DNA of 64,000 nt, from the NCBI GenBank assembly GCA_037721555.1, contig JBBJOI010000009.1, positions 50,825-114,824 of the forward strand, read 5' to 3'. Made by a program: the position numbers and the translations under genes. Of the stretch, positions 56,835 through 64,000 are shown piece by piece; position 1 is the stretch's first letter; each line of letters opens with the position of its first letter. The stretch is from Gaiellasilicea sp037721555. GTDB taxonomy: Bacteria > Actinomycetota > Thermoleophilia > Gaiellales > Gaiellaceae. The notes below the pieces were generated by a model. That model did no database searches, was not told where the DNA came from, and was given only the letters and a program-made list of their open reading frames with translations.

Positions 56835-57655
56835 GGTTCCAGCCTCATCGAGCCGAGTATCGCGTCTATCTCCTCGGCGGTCGGAAGCGACGGTTGCGCG
56901 CCGAAGCGGGACGCCGCGAGTGCGCCTGCGGCGCAGGCACGCCTCAGTGCCTCCACTCGGTCGCGCTCTTCGAGCAGGGAGACGAGCAGGCAGGCGGTGA
57001 ACGCGTCGCCCGCGGCCGTGCCGTCGACCGCCTCCACGGGGGGCGGCTTCGCGCGTGCCACCTCCTCCCCGTCCTCGAGGAGGAGTGCTCCCTCCGCCCC
57101 CAGCGTGACCGCGATCAGCCCCTCGCGGCGCGACAGGGCCTCGAGCTCGTAGCGGTTCACGACCGTCAGGTCGGCCTCCACGTCCACCGGTCGGGCCGGG
57201 GCCGCGTTCAGGCAGAAGAGGCCGGTGGCCTGCTCGCGTGCGCGCCGGAGGGCGGTGTCGGGGATCTCGAGCTGGGTGAGGATGGCGTCGGCCGGCTCCA
57301 GCCTGAAACTCTCCAGGAGCGCGTTCGCACCGGGGGCGACGACGATCTGGTTCTCGCCCGCGGCGTCGACGAGGATCACGGCGACGCCTGTAGGGGCCTC
57401 AACGCGTTGCGCCTGGAGCTCGACCTCTTCCATTCCGGCCAGCGCCTCCTCGGCGAAGGGGTCGCGTCCGACGCTGCAGACGAGCCGAACGGAGGCGCCG
57501 AGCCTCGCCGCGGCGACAGCCTGGTTTGCTCCCTTGCCGCCGGGGATGCGCTGGAAGGTCGCATCCGTCACGGTCTCACCGGGTCGCGGTAGCCGCCGGC
57601 ATCGGGCGACGAGGTCGAGGTTGACCGACCCTACGACTGTGATCGAGGGGGCCAT
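56831..57655 (-). CDS. rbsK: Ribokinase (PfkB family)
   Basis: ATP-dependent ribose kinase, 274 residues. N-terminal GSVNLDLVARCRRLPRPGET and GGKGANQAVAAARLGASVRL (sugar-binding GGKGANQA), C-terminal PfkB motif VDGTAAGDAFTACLLV with catalytic Asp. It is the first gene of the salvage operon and phosphorylates ribose from nucleosides taken up by the BMP-ABC system. ATG start with a -10-like box seven bases upstream. Confidence 0.93.
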   Translation of the reverse strand: MAPSITVVGSVNLDLVARCRRLPRPGETVTDATFQRIPGGKGANQAVAAARLGASVRLVCSVGRDPFAEEALAGMEEVELQAQRVEAPTGVAVILVDAAGENQIVVAPGANALLESFRLEPADAILTQLEIPDTALRRAREQATGLFCLNAAPARPVDVEADLTVVNRYELEALSRREGLIAVTLGAEGALLLEDGEEVARAKPPPVEAVDGTAAGDAFTACLLVSLLEERDRVEALRRACAAGALAASRFGAQPSLPTAEEIDAILGSMRLEP

Positions 57656-57662
57656 CCCGAGG

Positions 57663-57668
57663 AGGCTA
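57663..57668 (-). promoter_or_regulatory. -10-like box (TAGCCT) 7 bases before rbsK
   Basis: TAGCCT on the minus strand, seven bases, then the ATG at 57655. Confidence 0.45.
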
Positions 57669-57776
57669 GCCAGTCCGCGACGAACGGCTAGGGACTGACC
57701 CTGGACCGGCTCGCGTGGGCATGGCCGAGGAGTGACAGATCAGCATCAGTTCGTCCACAGCGGGGCGAGAGCGACG

Positions 57777-58313
57777 TCAGGCGGCGATGGCGCGGAGGTC
57801 GTCCATCGTCACGCCGAGCAGCGTGTCGCGCAGGTCGAACAGGCCGGCCCAGAGCGATGACGCATCGACGGCCGCGCCGAGGCGCGCCGCGTCGGAGAGG
57901 CCCTGGAGCGCGCGAACGAGCACGGCGAGCTCGAGGTAGGCGGCAGCCACGCGGTTCGGGCAAGCGGAGACTCCCGCCCGCGAGAGCACGGGCTCCCACT
58001 CGACGAGCTCGGCGGCACCCGGGCCGCCATACCATGACCGACCCTCCGCCTCGTCCGCCTCGAGCTCGAGGAGGTAGCGCGCGAGCGGTCCGTCCAGCCC
58101 GGCCAGCGCCGTCTCGACCCGGTCCGCCGCTCGTCGCAGCGCCGCTTCGCGTGCACCCGCCGTGGAGGGATCCGCCTCTCCCCTACCCCAGCGCTCGAGC
58201 AGCCGGCAGAAGGCGAGCGCGGCCACCTCGCACGAACGCAACTGGGCGACGAGCCGCCGAGCGGTCAGCTCGTTGGCCGCGTGCCGCACGAGCACGTCGG
58301 GCCACTCAGCCAC
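57777..58313 (-). CDS. Hypothetical helical protein
   Basis: A 178-residue, almost wholly helical soluble protein (ARRLVAQLRSCEVAALAFCR, LARYLLELEADEAEGRSWYG, LELAVLVRALQGLSDAARLG). No known motif seen. It starts 15 bases after the RNase J stop, so it is the last gene of the pnp-to-rnj run. Unknown function. Confidence 0.65.
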   Translation of the reverse strand: MAEWPDVLVRHAANELTARRLVAQLRSCEVAALAFCRLLERWGRGEADPSTAGAREAALRRAADRVETALAGLDGPLARYLLELEADEAEGRSWYGGPGAAELVEWEPVLSRAGVSACPNRVAAAYLELAVLVRALQGLSDAARLGAAVDASSLWAGLFDLRDTLLGVTMDDLRAIAA

Positions 58314-58328
58314 GCCCAGGTCCTGACA

Positions 58329-59975
58329 CTAGACCTCGATCACCACGGGGAGAATCATCGGCCGCCGGCGCGTCCGGTCGTAGATCACCTGGCCGATCGC
58401 ATCGTGCAGGTGCTCCTGGAGCAGCTTGATCTCGCGAATGTCGCCCGCCTCGAGCTCCGCGAGTACGCGCGCGGCTTCCGCGCGCAACTCATCGAGCAGG
58501 TCGTCCGACTCGCCGAAGCCCCGCGCGATCAACTCGGGGGGTGCGATCGAGCCGCCGTTCGAGCTCGCGAGCGTGGTGACGACGATCAGGACGCCGTCCT
58601 CCGAGAGCCGGCGCCGGTCGCGCAGCGCGACGTCCTGCACGTCGCCGACGCCGAGCCCGTCCACGAACGTCACGCCCGCCTCGATCCGGTCGACGATGCG
58701 CGAGCCCTCCCGTGAGACCTCGACGACGCTGCCGTTCTCGGCAATCAGGATGTTGCTCGCCGGCACTCCCCCCTGTTGCGCGAGCCGCGCGTGCGCGGCG
58801 AGCATGCGGTACTCACCGTGGATCGGCATCACCGCCTTGGGGCGCAGCAGCGCGATCATCGTGCGCAGCTCTTCCGAGTTGGCGTGGCCCGATACGTGGA
58901 CGGGCGCGATCTCCTCGTGCAGAACTTCTGCGCCGGCTTTCGCCAGCCGGTTGATCGAGTCGTGGACGCGGAGCTCGTTGCCGGGAACCGGCCGGGCGGA
59001 CAAGATGACGGTGTCGCCACGCTCGACCGTCACCGCCGGGTGGTCGCCGTACGCGATCCTCGTCAGCGCGGACATCGGCTCGCCCTGGCTGCCCGTGCAG
59101 AGGATCATCACCTCACCGGGCGGCAGCGACATCGCGTCCTGCGGCTTCACGACGATGTCGTCGGGGATGTCCAGGTAGCCAAGGCTCCGGCCGATGTTCA
59201 GGTTCTTGCGCATGGAGCGCCCGACGATCGCGACCTTGCGATCCACCTGAACGGCCACGTCGATTGCCTGCTGCATCCGGTGGATGTTCGAGGCGAACGA
59301 GGCGACGAGGATCCGACCCGTCCGCATGGGGATCAGCTGCCGGAACGCTTCGCCGACCAGGCGCTCGGATCCCGTCATGCCCGGCCGCTCCGCGTTCGTC
59401 GAATCGCCGAGCAGCAGATCGACGCCCTCGTTGCCGATCGCGGCGAGACGGCCGACGTCGGTCTTCAGGCCGTCAACCGGCGTGTGGTCGAGCTTCCAGT
59501 CGCCCGTGTGCACCACCCGACCAGCGTCGGTCTCGACCACGATTGCAACACAGTCGGGGATCGAATGCGCGACGCGCACGAAGTCGAGGCGGAAGGAACC
59601 GACCTGGATCACCTTTCCAGGCTCGATCTCCTGCAGCCGGGTCGCTGCCGCCAGGCCGTGCTCGTCGAGCTTCGACTTGATCAGGCCGAGCGTCAGCTTT
59701 GTCCCGACCACCTGATCGCAGTCGACCTGACGCAGGAGATACGGCAGCCCGCCCACATGATCCTCATGCGCGTGTGTGAGCACCACCGCCTGCACGCGCC
59801 GATCCCGGAGGTAGGAGACGTCCGGCAGCACGAGATCGACGCCGAGGTGCTCGTCGCGCGGGAACGCCAGGCCGGCGTCGACGATGATGAGATCGCCGCC
59901 GTGCTCGTACACGGTCATGTTCTTGCCGACCTCGCCGAGCCCGCCCAGCGGGATGATCCGAAGGATCCCGTTCAC
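58329..59975 (-). CDS. rnj: Ribonuclease J
   Basis: Metallo-beta-lactamase/beta-CASP RNase with 5'-3' exo- and endonuclease activity, 548 residues. Metal motif LTHAHEDHVGGLPYLL near residue 72, HTGDWKLDHTPVDG, beta-CASP region (LVASFASNIHRMQQAIDVAV), SGHANSEELRTMIALLRPKA and PIHGEYRML. The C-terminal domain is present. GTG start with a -10-like box six bases upstream. Confidence 0.95.
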   Translation of the reverse strand: MNGILRIIPLGGLGEVGKNMTVYEHGGDLIIVDAGLAFPRDEHLGVDLVLPDVSYLRDRRVQAVVLTHAHEDHVGGLPYLLRQVDCDQVVGTKLTLGLIKSKLDEHGLAAATRLQEIEPGKVIQVGSFRLDFVRVAHSIPDCVAIVVETDAGRVVHTGDWKLDHTPVDGLKTDVGRLAAIGNEGVDLLLGDSTNAERPGMTGSERLVGEAFRQLIPMRTGRILVASFASNIHRMQQAIDVAVQVDRKVAIVGRSMRKNLNIGRSLGYLDIPDDIVVKPQDAMSLPPGEVMILCTGSQGEPMSALTRIAYGDHPAVTVERGDTVILSARPVPGNELRVHDSINRLAKAGAEVLHEEIAPVHVSGHANSEELRTMIALLRPKAVMPIHGEYRMLAAHARLAQQGGVPASNILIAENGSVVEVSREGSRIVDRIEAGVTFVDGLGVGDVQDVALRDRRRLSEDGVLIVVTTLASSNGGSIAPPELIARGFGESDDLLDELRAEAARVLAELEAGDIREIKLLQEHLHDAIGQVIYDRTRRRPMILPVVIEV

Positions 59976-59981
59976 CGCCGA

Positions 59982-59987
59982 AGTGTA
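59982..59987 (-). promoter_or_regulatory. -10-like box (TACACT) 6 bases before rnj
   Basis: TACACT on the minus strand, six bases, then the GTG at 59975; lies in the short gap after dapA. Confidence 0.45.
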
Positions 59988-59999
59988 GGTCGTAGCTCC

Positions 60000-60881
60000 T
60001 CAGACCGTCGCGCGGTCGAGCAGCCCCAGCCGCGCTAGGCAATCCCGTACGGCATCACGCTCTTGCTCGGTCGCCTCCACGAGCGGGAGGCGGTGGCCGC
60101 CGACCTCGTGCCCGAGGATGTTCAGCGCGGCCTTGATCGCGATCGGGTTCGGAGCGGCCCGGAGCAGCTCGATCGACGGGCGCAGCTCCGCCTCCAGAGC
60201 CTGCGCACCGGCCTCGTCGCCGGCTCTGAAGCGACGGACGAGCTCCTTCACCTGTGGGCCGACGACGTGGGAGTGCACGCAGACGCCGCCGACGCCGCCG
60301 AGCTCGAGGAAGGGCAGGACGAGGTCGTCGTCGCCCGCGTAGAGGTCGAGCCCGAGCTCGACGATCCGGCGCGCCTGCTCCCGATCGTCGTTCGCCTGCT
60401 TGACGGCCGTGACGTTCGGGATCTCGGCCAGCTCGGCGATCGTCTCCGGCTCGAGGTTCAGCACCACGCGCGCCGGGATGTTGTAGACGACGAGCGGCTT
60501 GTCGGTTGCGGCGGCCACCGCTCTGAAGTGAGCGACGACGCCGCGGGGCGGCGGCTTCGAGTAGTACGGCGTCACGACGAGGAAGCCGTCTACGCCGAGC
60601 TCGTGCGTGCGCTCCGTCAGGTGCACGGAGTGACGGGTGTCGTAGGTGCCGGTTCCAGCAACCACCGTTGCTCGCTCGCCCACCTCGTCAACGGCGGCCG
60701 CGTAGAGCTCGAAGCGCTCCTCGTCGGCGAGCGTTGGACTCTCTCCCGTCGTCCCGGTGACGACGAGCCCGTCGGAGCCGTTCTCGACGAGGTGGCGCGC
60801 GAGTGCGCGGAAGGAGTCGATGTCAACGGAGCCGTCCGCTCGGAACGGCGTCACGATCGCGGTGAGAACCTCGCCGAGCAT
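60000..60881 (-). CDS. dapA: 4-hydroxy-tetrahydrodipicolinate synthase
   Basis: Schiff-base aldolase condensing pyruvate with aspartate semialdehyde, first step of the DAP/lysine branch. 293 residues with LVVTGTTGESPTLADEE, VVTPYYSKPPPRG (catalytic Tyr), VVYNIPARV and NVTAVKQANDD (Schiff-base Lys). The ATG at 60881 gives the family start MLGEVLTAIVTPF. dapB lies immediately upstream (17-base gap). Confidence 0.95.
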   Translation of the reverse strand: MLGEVLTAIVTPFRADGSVDIDSFRALARHLVENGSDGLVVTGTTGESPTLADEERFELYAAAVDEVGERATVVAGTGTYDTRHSVHLTERTHELGVDGFLVVTPYYSKPPPRGVVAHFRAVAAATDKPLVVYNIPARVVLNLEPETIAELAEIPNVTAVKQANDDREQARRIVELGLDLYAGDDDLVLPFLELGGVGGVCVHSHVVGPQVKELVRRFRAGDEAGAQALEAELRPSIELLRAAPNPIAIKAALNILGHEVGGHRLPLVEATEQERDAVRDCLARLGLLDRATV

Positions 60882-60889
60882 CGGCTCAG

Positions 60890-60895
60890 ATCCTA
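60890..60895 (-). promoter_or_regulatory. -10-like box (TAGGAT) 8 bases before dapA
   Basis: TAGGAT on the minus strand, eight bases, then the dapA ATG at 60881, in the 16-base gap after dapB. An internal promoter within the operon is likely. Confidence 0.45.
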
Positions 60896-60897
60896 GA

Positions 60898-61506
60898 TCA
60901 CAGGATCGCTTCGAGGCCAACCGTGAGCCCGGGCGGCAGCTCGCGCAGCTTCTCGAGCGCGAGCAGGACGCCCGGGACGAACGCCTCGCGGGAGGTCGTG
61001 TCGTGCCGGATCGTCAGTGTCTGCCCCCGCCCGCCGAAGATCACTTCCTGGTGGGCAACGAGGCCCGGGAGACGCACGGAGTGGATCGGGACCTCACCAC
61101 CGATCGCCATGGCGGTGGCGATCGACGTCCCCGAAGGCGCGTCCAGCTTCTGATCGTGGTGGAGCTCGACGATCTCGGCGTGCGGCATCAGCCTTCCTGC
61201 CTCGGCGGCGAAGCGCATCATCAGCACCGCACCGAGGGCGAAGTTGGGAGCGAAGAACACCGGCAGCCCGTGCGCCTGTGCCAGTGCGTCGATCTGCTCC
61301 TCGTCGAATCCCGTCGTGCCGACGACGCACGGCGTACCCGCCTCGAGGCAGGCCCGCACGTTCGCCTCGACCGCGTCCGGCCGCGTGAAGTCGACCGCCG
61401 CCGCCGCGTCCGCCGGCTCGTCGGCGAGCTCGTGACCCGCCTCCTCGAGGGCGGCAGCAAGCACGCTTCCCACCTTCCCCTTTCGCCCGAAGAGGACGAC
61501 CTTCAT
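60898..61506 (-). CDS. dapB: 4-hydroxy-tetrahydrodipicolinate reductase (short form)
   Basis: NAD(P)H reductase following DapA. 202 residues, about 45-65 shorter than typical: the N-terminal Rossmann domain is compact (VVLFGRKGKVGSVLAAALEE then directly AAAAVDFTRPDAVEANV). Catalytic and substrate parts are intact: CVVGTTGFDEEQI, FAPNFALGAVLM, and IVELHHDQKLDAPSGTSIAT with the His and Lys. ATG at 61506, one base after the M16 gene stop. Confidence 0.92.
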   Translation of the reverse strand: MKVVLFGRKGKVGSVLAAALEEAGHELADEPADAAAAVDFTRPDAVEANVRACLEAGTPCVVGTTGFDEEQIDALAQAHGLPVFFAPNFALGAVLMMRFAAEAGRLMPHAEIVELHHDQKLDAPSGTSIATAMAIGGEVPIHSVRLPGLVAHQEVIFGGRGQTLTIRHDTTSREAFVPGVLLALEKLRELPPGLTVGLEAIL

Positions 61507-61507
61507 C

Positions 61508-62794
61508 TCATGCGGCCGCACGAGCGAGGAGCGCGGGATTGACCCGCTCCACGGCGGCACGGAAGCGGCGCTCGCTCGGGCCGATCCCCGCGGCGGAGAG
61601 ACCCTCGGGCCGCAGGAGGTCGGCGGCGAGGGCTGCGACATCGTCCGCGGTGACGGCGTCGATGCGCTCGATCAGCTCGTCGAGCTGGAGGAGCTCGGTG
61701 CCGGTGAGGAGAGACTTGCCGAGGCGGCTCATCCGGTTCGACGTCGACTCCATCGACAGCAACATCCGACCCTTCAGGTTCTCCTGCGCGCGCTCGAGCT
61801 CTCCCGCCCGGACGTTGCCGCCCGCGATGTCGGCCAGCTCACGTGCCGCGATCTCGAGGCACGGGACGAGGTTCTCCTCCCGCGTACCGAGATAGAGCCC
61901 GATCTGCCCCGAGTCGGAGTACTGGGACGCGAAGCTGTAGACGGCGTACGCCATCCCCCGCTTCTCCCGGATCTCCTGGAAGAGTCGCGATGACGCCGAG
62001 CCGCCGAGGATCGCGTCGAGGAGCGATGCGGCGAAACGGCGCTCGTCACGGCGGGAGATCCCGAGCGCGCCGAGGCACACGTGGTACTGCTCGGTCGCCT
62101 TGCGCTGAAAGCGCAGGCCCGGCACCGGTGTCCGTCCCAGCGGCTTCCGCGGCCTCCGGGCGGCCGGTGCGGTCCGCGGGACACGTCCGGCGAGCAGCTC
62201 GGACAACCGTTCGTGCTCGATGTTGCCAGCTGCGGCAACAACGATGTTGGCGCCGCTGTAGACGCTTCGGTGGTACGACGCGAGCGAGCGGCGCGTGACG
62301 CTCGAGATGACCTCCGCCCGCCCGAGTACCGGCCGCCCGAGTGCGTGGCCGCCGAACACCGCCTCGGCGGCGATGTCGTGGACGAGATCCTGTGGGTTGT
62401 CCTCCACCATCGCGAGCTCCTCGAGCACCACCTCTCGCTCGGCGTCGACCTCGTCGAAGGCCGGCTCGTAGACCATCCCGACCATCACGTCGAGCGCTCG
62501 CTCGACTCGGTCGTCCGGGACCCGCGCATAGACGACGGTCGTCTCCCGCGAGGTTGCGGCGTTGAGCTCGCCGCCGAGCCCGTCGAAGATCTCGGCGATC
62601 TCCTGCGCGGAGTGCGAGCGCGTGCCCTTGAAGAGCAGGTGCTCGATGAAGTGCGACACGCCAGCCCGCGCGTCGGTCTCGTCGCGTGAGCCGGCTCCGA
62701 TCCAGAAGCCGAGCGAGACCGAGCGGACGCTCGGAACGAGCTCACTGATCAGCCGCTCGCCTGAGGCGAGCTGCGAGATGTCGTACTGCTGCAC
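61508..62794 (-). CDS. M16-family zinc peptidase (insulinase-like)
   Basis: Pitrilysin-type metallopeptidase, 428 residues: N-terminal domain with inverted zinc motif VSHFIEHLLFKGTRSHSAQE (HxxEH) and the downstream Glu in EEL, and a non-catalytic C-terminal M16 domain (EIREKRGMAYAVYSFASQY). Gene order pnp-M16-dapB is conserved in actinobacteria (PepR-like). GTG start; own -10-like box upstream. Confidence 0.92.
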   Translation of the reverse strand: MQQYDISQLASGERLISELVPSVRSVSLGFWIGAGSRDETDARAGVSHFIEHLLFKGTRSHSAQEIAEIFDGLGGELNAATSRETTVVYARVPDDRVERALDVMVGMVYEPAFDEVDAEREVVLEELAMVEDNPQDLVHDIAAEAVFGGHALGRPVLGRAEVISSVTRRSLASYHRSVYSGANIVVAAAGNIEHERLSELLAGRVPRTAPAARRPRKPLGRTPVPGLRFQRKATEQYHVCLGALGISRRDERRFAASLLDAILGGSASSRLFQEIREKRGMAYAVYSFASQYSDSGQIGLYLGTREENLVPCLEIAARELADIAGGNVRAGELERAQENLKGRMLLSMESTSNRMSRLGKSLLTGTELLQLDELIERIDAVTADDVAALAADLLRPEGLSAAGIGPSERRFRAAVERVNPALLARAAA

Positions 62795-62801
62795 GCTCCC
62801 G

Positions 62802-62807
62802 ATCCTA
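62802..62807 (-). promoter_or_regulatory. -10-like box (TAGGAT) 7 bases before the M16 gene
   Basis: TAGGAT on the minus strand, seven bases, then the GTG at 62794, downstream of the pnp terminator. Confidence 0.5.
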
Positions 62808-62860
62808 CTGAGAGGGAGAGACGGGACGGACCGCGCCGCATGTCATCGCAGTGCAAGACG

Positions 62861-62890
62861 CCGAGGGGGCGGCTTTCGCCGCCCCCTCGG
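62861..62890 (-). terminator. Terminator hairpin of pnp
   Basis: A perfect 13-bp GC-rich stem (62861-62873 with 62878-62890) closed by a GAAA tetraloop on the minus strand, 8 bases after the pnp stop. Confidence 0.85.
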
Positions 62891-62898
62891 GTGATTTC

Positions 62899-64000
62899 CT
62901 AGTCGCGGTCCCGGCGGGGACCGCGGTCGCGGCCACCACGGCCGCGGTCACCGTCGCGGCGAGGCCGCTCCTCCTCCGGAGGCCGCGGGGGCGCCGCCTT
63001 GGCTCGCTCGATCAACTCCTCCGGCGAGACCATCGCGCCGTCCTCGTGCTTGTTCACGAGCTTGAGGCCGATCCGGCCGCGGGCCTTGTCGACCTCCTGG
63101 ACGACGACGTCCAGGATGTCGCCGCGGCTCATCACATCCTCGATGTGCGCAACCCGTCCGGGGCCGACGTTCGAGACGTGGAGCAGGCCGTCGGTGCCCT
63201 TCTTCAGCTCGACGAACGCGCCGAACTGCGTCGTCTTCACGACCTTGCCGGTGTACGTGTCGCCGACCTCTGGCTCCTTGGTCAGCGCCGAGATCGCGGA
63301 GATGGCGGCATCGGCCTTCGTGCCCTCGGTCGCGTAGACGAGGATCGTACCGTCCTCCTCGATGTCGATCTGCACGTCGTAGTCGGCCTCAAGCGAGCGA
63401 ATCGTCTCGCCGCCCTTGCCGATCACCATGCCGATGAACTCGGGATTGATCTGAACCGAGGAGATGCGTGGGGCGTGCTCGGCCAGCTCGGTCCGAGCCT
63501 CCGGGATCGCCTCGAGCATACGGTCGAGAATTGCCTCGCGGGCCCTGCTCGCCTGCTCGAGCGCATTGCGCAGGATCTCCTGCGTGACGCCCGTGATCTT
63601 GATGTCCATCTGGAGCGCGGTGATTCCGTCCCGCGTGCCGGCGACCTTGAAGTCCATGTCGCCCAGGTGGTCTTCCGCACCCTGGATGTCGGTGAGGATG
63701 ACGTAGTCGTCCCCCTCCTTGACGAGGCCCATCGCGATGCCGGAGACCGGCGCCTTGATCGGCACGCCCGCGTCCATCAGGGCGAGGGTCGAGCCGCACA
63801 CAGAGCCCATCGACGAGGAGCCGTTCGACTCGAGCGTCTCCGACACGATCCGGATCGTGTACGGAAACTCCTCGGCCGAGGGGATGATCGCTTGCAGGGC
63901 GCGCTGCGCCAGCGCACCGTGGCCGATGTCACGCCGTTTGGGGCCGCGCATGAAGCCGGTCTCCCCGACCGAGAAGGGCGGGAAGTTGTAGTGGTGCATG
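62899..64000 (-). CDS. pnp: Polyribonucleotide nucleotidyltransferase, C-terminal part
   Basis: Phosphorolytic 3'-5' exoribonuclease of the RNA degradosome. The start lies beyond base 64000; ~366 codons are present. Visible: the second RNase PH domain (NFPPFSVGETGFMRGPKRRD, SNGSSSMGSVCGSTLALMDA, DIQGAEDHLGDMDFKVAGTR with the catalytic Asp), the KH domain (FIGMVIGKGGETIRSLEADY), the S1 domain (YTGKVVKTTQFGAFVELKKG) and an Arg/Gly/Asp-rich tail. Normal order, and a strong terminator follows. Confidence 0.96.
   Translation of the reverse strand, partial: MHHYNFPPFSVGETGFMRGPKRRDIGHGALAQRALQAIIPSAEEFPYTIRIVSETLESNGSSSMGSVCGSTLALMDAGVPIKAPVSGIAMGLVKEGDDYVILTDIQGAEDHLGDMDFKVAGTRDGITALQMDIKITGVTQEILRNALEQASRAREAILDRMLEAIPEARTELAEHAPRISSVQINPEFIGMVIGKGGETIRSLEADYDVQIDIEEDGTILVYATEGTKADAAISAISALTKEPEVGDTYTGKVVKTTQFGAFVELKKGTDGLLHVSNVGPGRVAHIEDVMSRGDILDVVVQEVDKARGRIGLKLVNKHEDGAMVSPEELIERAKAAPPRPPEEERPRRDGDRGRGGRDRGPRRDRD

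Overview
The window is high-GC, gene-dense bacterial chromosome. I infer a deep-branching actinobacterium, possibly of the Thermoleophilia (Gaiellales/Solirubrobacterales). The grounds are the gene order, a MurT/GatD pair, short gene overlaps of the ATGA/GTGA type, many GTG starts and apparently leaderless promoters. The lineage is not proven by the sequence alone. No rRNA, tRNA or CRISPR array was seen.

Layout. Bases 1-6992: the end of uppP, a secreted CAP-domain protein, a membrane protein of unknown role, two sigma-70 genes flanking a CpsB-like PHP phosphatase, and a stand-alone class II glutamine amidotransferase. Bases 7014-16434: a homing-endonuclease-associated-repeat protein, a large membrane GGDEF plus HD-GYP c-di-GMP enzyme, murT-gatD (peptidoglycan amidation), and the operon hflX-dut-nudix-PLP decarboxylase. 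Bases 16462-25777: the dapE-dapC-dapD operon, an Lrp regulator, an EamA exporter, and the operon miaB-SDR-phosphatase-miaA-dapF. Bases 38596-44585: rodZ-cinA-thpR-recA-recX-rny, all leftward. Bases 44790-57655: a nucleoside uptake and salvage block (two BMP binding proteins, ABC ATPase, two permeases, ribokinase, nucleoside hydrolase, a LigB-like protein), with ftsK and an MFS gene inside it. Bases 57777-64000: pnp-M16 peptidase-dapB-dapA-rnj and a small unknown gene.

The main discovery is an integrated mobile element of about 12.76 kb (25768-38550), bounded by a perfect 25-bp direct repeat. It sits exactly at the start codon of miaB and separates it from rny, splitting the conserved recA-recX-rny-miaB-miaA-dapF order. 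It carries a tyrosine integrase, an excisionase-type HTH gene, a primase/AAA ATPase gene broken by a one-base frameshift in its Walker A region, small and large terminase genes and small unknown genes. It also carries cargo including an egghead-like glycosyltransferase. I see no portal, capsid, protease or tail gene, so it looks like a phage satellite or chromosomal island rather than a complete prophage. Pairs of GGGGCAAC sites spaced 11-12 bp lie just inside both ends and upstream of the integrase, as expected for integrase arm-type sites. The att repeat contains the miaB start codon and a TAGACT -10-like box, so insertion and excision could switch miaB expression.

Other points: the dapF gene at its conserved locus has serine in place of both catalytic cysteines; a TAnnnT box 5-9 bases before the start codon recurs at eleven genes and suggests widespread leaderless transcription; RecA has a C-terminal A-x-L-x-x repeat tail; and several intergenic inverted or direct repeats are unexplained.
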